Source: CAIKZJ01 sp964626015
Lineage (GTDB): Bacteria; Bacteroidota; Ignavibacteria; Tepidaquicellales; Tepidaquicellaceae
Reading direction: 5' to 3'
NCBI GenBank assembly: GCA_964626015.1
Contig: CAZVCC010000064.1
Coordinates: 1 to 15,864 of the forward strand
DNA length: 15,864 nt
Numbering within the stretch: the first letter of the stretch is position 1; each line of letters begins with the position of its first letter. Positions 1 through 5,443 of this stretch are shown here, piece after piece. The position numbers and the translations under genes are program-made. A model generated the notes under the pieces. That model saw only the letters and a list, made by a program, of their open reading frames with translations. It was not told the DNA's origin and ran no database searches.

Positions 1-7
1 TCTCTTA

Positions 8-92
8 TTTGTGTCAATTTGTGGGCAAATCTTTTTCTTCTTTGCGACCTCTGTGTTCTCCGGTCTATCTCTGTGTCCTCTGTGGAAAATCT
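8..92. repeat. Degenerate 9-nt-periodic intergenic repeat
   Basis: Read on the minus strand, this stretch repeats CACAGAGGA, CACAGAGAT, ACACAGAGG and TCGCAAAGA at about 9-nt spacing after a GATTTTCCAC lead-in. The first bases (tttgtgtcaatttgtgggca) resemble part of the 73-bp units at 8422-8494 and 8769-8841. No gene is visible in positions 1-232. Related repeats occur at 2620-2985, 3115-3139 and 5404-5428. The function is unknown. Confidence 0.55.
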
Positions 93-232
93 ATTTTAAT
101 GATCTTTTTTGTTTGTTGAAGATTCGCCGCGAAGAATAGCCTTGCTACTTCGGGACCTCATCAAGCTTTGTAGTGAAATATTTAATCGTTTATTGCACTG
201 TCTAATGTTTTTCTTTAAAATACATTATTAAA

Positions 233-263
233 AAATCCGTGCAGTTTTGAAATGCACGGATTT
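233..263 (-). terminator. Rho-independent terminator of the first T9SS cargo gene
   Basis: A perfect 11-bp stem pairs AAATCCGTGCA (233-243) with TGCACGGATTT (253-263) around a 9-nt loop. On the minus strand the stem is followed by a T run, as expected for an intrinsic terminator. It lies about 95 bp downstream of the stop codon at 358. Nearly the same hairpin follows the other two T9SS genes, at 3054-3084 and 5346-5376. Confidence 0.85.
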
Positions 264-319
264 CTGTTTTACTTTTGTTCCTATATATTGCTTAGTAACC
301 TTAGTGTGCGCACTTCGCA

Positions 320-333
320 TCCGCCGTGGCGGA
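320..333. repeat. GC-rich palindrome TCCGCCGTGGCGGA
   Basis: The 6-bp arms TCCGCC and GGCGGA flank GT. The palindrome sits inside the CTTAGTG repeat that precedes the terminator. At the corresponding places after the other two T9SS genes (3115-3139, 5404-5428) the repeat is uninterrupted, so the palindrome looks inserted here. Close relatives lie at 2565-2578 and 2884-2897. Confidence 0.5.
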
Positions 334-357
334 CCTTAGTGGTGAAAATCTTTTCAA

Positions 358-1608
358 TTATTTAATTAAAGACATCTTCTTCACCCCGCTGAACTTCCCT
401 GCGTTCATCTTATAGAAGTATATTCCGCTGCTCAGTTTCGATCCGTCAAACTGCACAGTATGATACCCTGCATTCCTTAACTCATTCACAATCACAGCTA
501 CTTCCCTTCCAAGCATGTCATACAATCTTATGTTTACAAGTCCGTTTTCGGGCAAGTCAAAATTAATCTTCGTCACAGGATTAAACGGATTTGGATAATT
601 CTGGCTCACATCATATTTCTTCGGCACGCCAATTTCCACCTCTCCGTTCAGCTCAAAGTATTCATAGTTTCCGTTGTTGTCAACCTGTTTCAGTCTGTAA
701 ATATATTTCCCCGTATTCATATTCCTGTCTTCAAAGCTGTAGCTTGTGGATGTATTCTTTGTTCCCTGCCCGCTAACAAATCCAACCTTACTAAATTCTA
801 AATTCTGACTCCTAACTTCTGCTCTTTCTACATCAAATCCGGAATTATTAATTTCTTCAGCTGTTTTCCATTGCAATTTTACATTATTGCCCAAAACATT
901 CGCATTAAATGATTGTAAGTTAACGGGTAAAGGAATGTCAGTTAGGTCTGTTGATGTAGTCCATCCTCCTTCATTTGTTATTGATGTTAAAATGGTGTTT
1001 GATATTGTTCTGATTTCTACACGTTTTATTGATATATCACCTTGGCAAAGTAGAGTAAAACTTCCGTTAGTTAATTTTGATGATGTTGCACATAATAATG
1101 TACCTCCGGAAACTGCATCAAAACCCAAAACAACATACTTAACAGTTAAATCATAACCACCTGAAGCTGTAACTGCACCGATTAAATTAAATGGATCGGA
1201 AATCGCTGTTGCAGCAGTGAGAGCAATTGTTCGATAATTTGAAGTATAAGGACTTAATCTGTCTCGGTAAGATGCTGCAGTAGCATTATTATTACCACGT
1301 TGAAATAGAATCCAAAACGTAGTAGAAGACGATGGTGTCCCTGGGACTTGTGGTCCGTCAGCGTAAGCACTTGACGAAATATATGTATTAGTTGCTGAAT
1401 TCCAACAGTTATATTGATTTGAACTATTATATAATCTGTATCTGGCATCATCTGATGAGTAACCACTTAATGTCATCAAAACAGCACTTTCGGCATCTGG
1501 TGAAGAAAGGTCAATATAAGAGGGTCTTAGTGTTACAGTAGCAGATTGACATATGCCAATACTCGAAATCAATACTGTAAAAAATAAAGTGAAAATAAAT
1601 TTTTTCAT
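358..1608 (-). CDS. Exported T9SS type A sorting-domain protein, 416 aa
   Basis: This is probably a surface-attached or secreted protein exported by Sec and then by the type IX secretion system. Residues 1-20 form a signal peptide (KK, then a hydrophobic stretch ending near ICQ). Residues about 21-230 are a Ser/Thr/Asn-rich, beta-type region with no catalytic motif that I recognise. Residues about 235-325 resemble a fibronectin-III-like linker (INNSGFDVER ... YRLKQVDNNG). Residues about 330-416 are the sorting domain, with SQNYPNPFNPVTKI, LYDMLGREV and a terminal KKMSLIK. The start is an ATG followed by a typical signal peptide. The linker contains a heptamer-repeat insert (787-821). The C-terminal half is nearly the same as in the genes at 3155-4465 and 5444-7966, while the N-terminal region is different. 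The family assignment is firm. The biochemical role is unknown. Confidence 0.92.
   Translation of the reverse strand: MKKFIFTLFFTVLISSIGICQSATVTLRPSYIDLSSPDAESAVLMTLSGYSSDDARYRLYNSSNQYNCWNSATNTYISSSAYADGPQVPGTPSSSTTFWILFQRGNNNATAASYRDRLSPYTSNYRTIALTAATAISDPFNLIGAVTASGGYDLTVKYVVLGFDAVSGGTLLCATSSKLTNGSFTLLCQGDISIKRVEIRTISNTILTSITNEGGWTTSTDLTDIPLPVNLQSFNANVLGNNVKLQWKTAEEINNSGFDVERAEVRSQNLEFSKVGFVSGQGTKNTSTSYSFEDRNMNTGKYIYRLKQVDNNGNYEYFELNGEVEIGVPKKYDVSQNYPNPFNPVTKINFDLPENGLVNIRLYDMLGREVAVIVNELRNAGYHTVQFDGSKLSSGIYFYKMNAGKFSGVKKMSLIK
787..821 (-). repeat. Heptamer repeat inside coding sequence, copy 1
   Basis: On the coding strand the sequence divides into 7-mers CAGAAGT, TAGGAGT, CAGAATT, TAGAATT and TAGTAAG. 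It encodes roughly AEVRSQNLEFSK within the linker. It lies in a 68-bp block (761-828) that is identical in all three T9SS genes of the window. Confidence 0.6.
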
Positions 1609-1669
1609 GATAGTATATATTTAAATTTTTAAAAAGTAATTTGTATTATTTATTTTCGAATTTTGATGC
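1609..1669 (-). promoter_or_regulatory. Leader/promoter region shared with the gene at 7340-7966
   Basis: Reading toward the ATG on the minus strand, GCATCAAA is followed about 20 bp later by AAATTACTTTTTAAAAAT and then an AT-rich stretch. The same order and spacing precede the ATG at 7966: the GCATC element lies about 55-57 bp upstream, and ATTAC about 28-30 bp upstream. Conservation between otherwise different N-terminal regions suggests a promoter or 5' UTR element. I cannot assign -33/-7 boxes with certainty. Confidence 0.4.
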
Positions 1670-2102
1670 CCCCAGAAACCCTTAAAAACTAAATTCCCAT
1701 TATTTTAAAATAGATATAATTCAATGAATAAAAAACTCATATAAACCCTGCTGCCTAAACTCTAAAAAATCAAGGAAACTCAATTTTAAAACTCTCACTG
1801 TATTATTAAAAATAAGTTACTATCTGCAATATTAATAATAAAGTATCTTTCATCATTGAATTTTTATTCAATTGAAATTTTACAATTTCTTTATAATTCA
1901 ATACCATCAACCTACAGATTGAATTATTATTTGCTGACAGCCCTTCTCTTTCTTGTGCAATAATGTTATACTTTCAATCGCAATTGCTGATTGATAAAAT
2001 CTGAATTATATTTATTCCATCTATTAATTTTCCGTATTTAATCAAAATAACCATGCTTCAATGTCTTTTTCGGACTTTTTTCCCGCTTTACCGAAATTAT
2101 TT
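1670..2102. other. AT-rich spacer with no recognisable gene
   Basis: No open frame with protein-like composition, RNA gene or strong hairpin was seen on either strand. The sequence is AT-rich and lacks the repeat families found further right. Confidence 0.5.
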
Positions 2103-2291
2103 CAAATATCGATAGTTTTTTGTCTATTATCTATAACTTTTTGTCTTTACCTATAATTTTATATCCATTATCGATATTTCTATACACATTATCGATATTT
2201 CTATACACATTATCGATATTTTTATAGCTTTTTGAAAAATTTTTATTCACATTTAAAATAATTTTATAGTCTTTTTCGATAATTTCAGCCA
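2103..2291. repeat. 21-bp AT-rich tandem array, nine units
   Basis: The stretch divides without gaps into nine 21-bp units (2103, 2124, 2145, 2166, 2187, 2208, 2229, 2250, 2271). The units at 2166 and 2187 are identical (CATTATCGATATTTCTATAC plus A), and the unit at 2208 differs only near its end. Outer units keep a CATTATCGATA / CTATTATCTATA / CTTTACCTATAA core and are more degenerate. The palindrome TATCGATA recurs. A 21-bp period equals about two helical turns, so AT tracts would lie on one face of the DNA. Confidence 0.75.
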
Positions 2292-2384
2292 TTTCTTTAA
2301 AATCTATATTAATCTCGTAAAATTTGAAAAATATCTTGTTGATTTACATGTTTAAACATCAAGGATAAATTAATTTAAATAAAA

Positions 2385-2421
2385 ATCCTGTTATCAGTAG
2401 ATATTGACCTGATAACAGGAT
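2385..2421. terminator. Strong bidirectional hairpin/terminator
   Basis: A perfect 13-bp stem pairs ATCCTGTTATCAG (2385-2397) with CTGATAACAGGAT (2409-2421) around an 11-nt loop. There is an A run on its left and a T run on its right (2424-2429), so it could terminate transcription in either direction. No gene adjoins it. The nearest upstream minus-strand gene already has its own terminator at 3054-3084. Confidence 0.65.
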
Positions 2422-2564
2422 AATTTTTTAACTGAACCTAAAGGTTCTATTTGTTTAATAACTTTTCATTCACCCGTCTTCTCCGTGCTGCTATCTTTTA
2501 AAACTGTGTAATAAAAACAAACTATTATAAATGAAATAATCTAAATAGTTCTCTTTGTCTTAGA

Positions 2565-2578
2565 TTCGCCGTGGCGGA
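2565..2578. repeat. GC-rich palindrome, copy 2 (TTCGCCGTGGCGGA)
   Basis: This differs from the copy at 320-333 at one position, which would leave a G-T wobble in one arm. It is flanked by AGA on the left and TGACC on the right inside 9-nt-type repeat DNA. Confidence 0.45.
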
Positions 2579-2883
2579 TGACCCTAGCTTTAAAAATTTA
2601 TTAAAACAACAATATAATATGTTTTCTTTGCGATCTCTGCGACCCTTGCGGTAAAATTATTTCGCTTTCATTTCTTTTATTTGTTTGTAGCTCTTGCTAC
2701 GCCGTGTTACTATGTTTAAAAACTGTGTAATAAAGACAAACTTTTATAAAAGAAAAAATCTCAAGTGTTTTCTTTGCGTCCGACGTCTACCCCGAGACCT
2801 CGGGGCTTCCTTTGCGACCCTTGCGGTAAAAATCATCTTTCTTGTTTTAGTATTTGTTCTCTGCGCTCTCTGGGTGTCGAAGA

Positions 2884-2897
2884 TCCGCCGCGGCGGA
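2884..2897. repeat. GC-rich palindrome, copy 3 (TCCGCCGCGGCGGA)
   Basis: This is a perfect 14-bp palindrome in otherwise AT-rich DNA, preceded by TCGAAGA. A shorter relative, TTCGCCGCGAA, lies near 123-133, also preceded by GAAGA. The shared flank suggests a small repeated element and not chance GC richness. Confidence 0.45.
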
Positions 2898-3053
2898 CGG
2901 TTTAATTCTTAGTTATTGTTTGTCTTTATTTTGTTTGTAGCCATTGGCTACGCCGTGCACTCTGTGTTCTCCGTGGTAAAATCTTTCTCTCTTTGTCGTT
3001 TTAAAACAAAATATGCTTCTTTTTCACGTTTGAATTTTTCTGTACATAAATAA

Positions 3054-3084
3054 AAATCCGTGCAGTTCGTGATCGCACGGATTT
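3054..3084 (-). terminator. Rho-independent terminator of the second T9SS cargo gene
   Basis: A 10-bp stem pairs AAATCCGTGC (3054-3063) with GCACGGATTT (3075-3084), with an 11-nt loop and a T run following on the minus strand. It lies about 70 bp after the stop at 3155. The stem matches the terminator at 233-263, but the loop differs. Confidence 0.82.
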
Positions 3085-3114
3085 AATTGTCTCTCTTTTA
3101 TTCCTTTATATTAT

Positions 3115-3139
3115 CTTAGTGTGCTTAGTGCCTTAGTGG
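3115..3139. repeat. CTTAGTG short repeat in the 3' flank of the second T9SS gene
   Basis: Three units, CTTAGTGTG, CTTAGTGC and CTTAGTGG, are followed by TGAAAATCTTTTCAATTATT up to the stop codon. The same layout occurs at 5404-5428 and, interrupted by a palindrome, at about 299-343. Confidence 0.6.
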
Positions 3140-3154
3140 TGAAAATCTTTTCAA

Positions 3155-4465
3155 TTATTTAATCAAAGACATTTTTTTCACCCCGCTGAACTTCCCTGCG
3201 TTCATCTTGTAGAAATATATTCCGCTGCTCAGTTTCGATCCGTCAAACTGTACAGTATGATATCCTGCATTCCTTACCTCATTCACTATCACCGCCACTT
3301 CCCTTCCAAGCATATCATACAGCCTTATATTTACAAGTCCGTTTTCCGGCAAATCAAAATTAATCTTTGTCACAGGATTAAAAGGATTCGGATAATTCTG
3401 GCTTACGTCATACTTCTTCGGTACACCAATCTCAACCTCTCCGTTTAGCTCAAAGTATTCATAGTTTCCGTTGTTGTCAACCTGTTTCAATCTATACTTA
3501 TATTTCCCCGTATTCAGATTCTTATCTTCAAACGAATAATTAGTCGGAGTATTCTTCGTTCCCTGCCCGCTAACAAATCCAACCTTACTAAATTCTAAAT
3601 TCTGACTCCTAACTTCTGCTCTTTCAACCTCAAATCCAGAATTGTTTATTTCTTCAGCTGTAGTCCAGTTAATTCTCACATTGCGATTTATAACAGACGA
3701 ACTTAATGAAGAAAGTGTTACGGGCATTGGTACATCTGCCCATGAAGTTCCAACTTTGATTCCATCTACAATTAAAGTTGCTGATGTTGTGGAAGTTGCT
3801 TGTCTTAATGCAATTGCACCTGGGTTTATATCTACTCCTGACTCTATAATAGGTCCAATAGTGGGAATTCCGGGTTCGAATAGGAAATTATCTCCGGATT
3901 GATAAACGAATAAACTTACCTTGTCATCCGATGCTGCAACAATTTCATATTTAAGTATAATCAAATAAACAGTTCCAAAATTATATTCAGCTAATCCATA
4001 AGTTGCCGTATTACTCGCATTAGATAGTCCTAAATTAAATCCAGAAACACCACTTTTTATCCAAACTCTGCCTCTAAAAGTTGATGCAACAAATGGATTA
4101 ACACCCAAACTAAAGAAATATGCCCCTGTTTGGGCTGCACTAACTTTAATAAGAAAAGATGTATATACCGAACCTGTTGTTTGAGTTGCAAACGTTCTAT
4201 TTTCATCATCACCGAAGGTAGTCAAAGAAACAGCATTTGTTGTGGAAACAGCTCCTGAATAATTTGTAAACGTTAATCCGCTGTTTTGAGGTGATGTAAC
4301 TGTAAGATCATTTTGAAACGCACCGCTATGGGATGTCCAACCATTAGTATTTAGCAACGACCCTGGAGTATAATTAAAATCCTCAGTTAGTAATTGCCCC
4401 CATCCCGCATTTGAAAGCAGGACAACAAAGATAACGCTGAATAAAATTTGTTTAAATGTTTTCAT
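3155..4465 (-). CDS. Exported T9SS type A sorting-domain protein, 436 aa
   Basis: A signal peptide occupies residues 1-23 (MKTFKQ, a hydrophobic core, cleavage near GWG-Q). Residues about 24-245 are a beta-sandwich-like region starting LLTEDFNY and ending near DGIKVGTSWAD. It is homologous by eye to residues about 410-640 of the protein at 5444-7966: EDFNY/EENFDY, NGWTSHSG/NGWTAHSG, STFRGRV/STFRGKV, PTIGP. Residues about 246-345 are the fibronectin-III-like linker, and about 350-436 the T9SS sorting domain (SQNYPNPFNPVTKI, LYDMLGREV). The product is probably Sec-exported and then moved across the outer membrane by T9SS. No enzymatic residues were recognised. A 189-bp coding stretch (3449-3637) is identical to 5738-5926. 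The linker carries the heptamer insert at 3584-3618. Confidence 0.92.
   Translation of the reverse strand: MKTFKQILFSVIFVVLLSNAGWGQLLTEDFNYTPGSLLNTNGWTSHSGAFQNDLTVTSPQNSGLTFTNYSGAVSTTNAVSLTTFGDDENRTFATQTTGSVYTSFLIKVSAAQTGAYFFSLGVNPFVASTFRGRVWIKSGVSGFNLGLSNASNTATYGLAEYNFGTVYLIILKYEIVAASDDKVSLFVYQSGDNFLFEPGIPTIGPIIESGVDINPGAIALRQATSTTSATLIVDGIKVGTSWADVPMPVTLSSLSSSVINRNVRINWTTAEEINNSGFEVERAEVRSQNLEFSKVGFVSGQGTKNTPTNYSFEDKNLNTGKYKYRLKQVDNNGNYEYFELNGEVEIGVPKKYDVSQNYPNPFNPVTKINFDLPENGLVNIRLYDMLGREVAVIVNEVRNAGYHTVQFDGSKLSSGIYFYKMNAGKFSGVKKMSLIK
3584..3618 (-). repeat. Heptamer repeat inside coding sequence, copy 2
   Basis: The 7-mers are the same as at 787-821: CAGAAGT, TAGGAGT, CAGAATT, TAGAATT and TAGTAAG. 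The surrounding 68 bp (3558-3625) are identical in all three T9SS genes of the window. Confidence 0.6.
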
Positions 4466-5340
4466 AATAGTTGTTATTTAGTTAATAGATAATAGTAATC
4501 TGTTTCGGTGAATCTTCAAAAAAGAACTCTCAGTGACCAGTTAACAGTAAATTGATTTAGCACAATAAAAACTACAGAAAATAATCATGGATATAAATTA
4601 CCGAGACTATATTCTGACACAACCCCTAACTCAAAATACTAATACTTTTCGCTGATAATATTTTTAGCAAATGTATTTTATTAAATAAATATATAAATAC
4701 TTTTTTCATAAAACACATTTGTGTTGGATAACGTTCCAATTGGTGTGAAAATTTTAAAGCAGCGGTAGTTGGTTTAAATCAATTTCTTTTATTAAGATTT
4801 TCTACAATTAAGTAAACAAGTTTATCTGCGATTCTAATCTTTCAAATATTCCGGTAGCTTTTGTTCTTATTATTTTTCTCTAAATGTTTTTTCTTTTGCA
4901 TTTTTCGAATATATCTCTTTTGGGAAATTGTAATTAAAGTCATGATTTGCTAACTGATTTTCTTTTAACGTAAAAATCTTTATTACCTCAAGTTCGTTAA
5001 TTTGTTATTTCTTAAGTATTCCCTCATGCCGGTATGGAAATTCTTCTTTTGTCTTATATGAATTCACTTCCCACATAGCAATTTTAGTTTCACTCTTGTT
5101 TTAACTTTTAATTGTGTTTTACTATGTTTCGGTTTTGTGTATCAGGAAGTCTTGTTCTTTTACTTTTTTTGCTGTAAACACTGTCCAAAGCAGATACAAT
5201 TGTAAAATTATATACTTTTTATTTGCAAACTTATTAGAACGCTTTCAATCAGTTAACATTAATAATTGAGATTTACGCGGTGAGCTGTGAGATAATACTA
5301 AAAAGTTTCTATATTATATACAAGTTAATTAGGGTGAGCA
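4466..5340. other. AT-rich spacer between second and third T9SS genes
   Basis: The promoter of the 3155-4465 gene should lie in the first 100 bp or so, but no box is convincing. No long open frame, RNA gene or strong hairpin is visible. The only coding-like signal is the broken minus-strand frame at 4870-5100, described separately. Confidence 0.45.
4870..5100 (-). pseudogene. Possible eroded coding remnant
   Basis: One minus-strand frame reads as a protein-like run of 31 codons (including MWEVNSYKTKEEFPY), a TAA, then 44 more open codons (including LKENQLANHDFNYNFPKEIY) before a double stop. A third piece (RTKATGIFERLESQINLF) lies just beyond in another frame. The composition looks protein-like and the pieces run in one direction. 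Open runs of this length are still plausible by chance in AT-rich DNA, and I recognise no family. Confidence 0.2.
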
Positions 5341-5345
5341 TTAAA

Positions 5346-5376
5346 AAATCCGTGCAGCTTTATACTGCACGGATTT
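5346..5376 (-). terminator. Rho-independent terminator of the third T9SS cargo gene
   Basis: A perfect 12-bp stem pairs AAATCCGTGCAG (5346-5357) with CTGCACGGATTT (5365-5376), with a 7-nt loop and a T run on the minus strand. It lies about 68 bp after the stop at 5444 and has the same stem sequence as the terminators at 233-263 and 3054-3084. Confidence 0.85.
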
Positions 5377-5403
5377 CTGTTTTACTTTTGTTCCTATATA
5401 TTA

Positions 5404-5428
5404 CTTAGTGACCTTTGTGCCTTAGTGG
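5404..5428. repeat. CTTAGTG short repeat in the 3' flank of the third T9SS gene
   Basis: The units CTTAGTGAC, CTTTGTGC and CTTAGTGG are followed by the same TGAAAATCTTTTCAATTATT flank as at 3115-3154. The repeat is part of the shared 3' cassette of the three T9SS genes. Confidence 0.6.
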
Positions 5429-5443
5429 TGAAAATCTTTTCAA

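Larger units (their letters stand above)
2496..2985. repeat. Mosaic of degenerate intergenic repeats
   Basis: There is no credible gene here; the short open frame at 2694-2912 consists of repeat DNA. Visible units are: a direct repeat of about 47 bp (2496-2542 and 2715-2761, both with AACTGTGTAATAAA); two hairpins GTAGC-N-GCTAC followed by GCCGTG (2687-2700 and 2937-2951); 9-nt-periodic tracts such as CGCAAGGGT, CGCAGAGAT and CGCAAAGAA on the minus strand; GC palindromes at 2565-2578 and 2884-2897; and a CCCCGAG/CTCGGGG hairpin near 2790-2805. Several blocks begin with GATTTTACC on the minus strand. Confidence 0.65.

Noticed and set aside
2103..2291. Replication or partition origin
   Set aside because: The 21-bp units are iteron-like in size, but there are no DnaA-box clusters and no rep, parA or parB genes in the window, so the call is not supported.
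2694..2912. Plus-strand open frame of 72 codons starting MLRRVTMF
   Set aside because: It is composed of the 9-nt-periodic repeats, a CCCCGAG/CTCGGGG hairpin and a GC palindrome. The composition is not protein-like and there is no start context.
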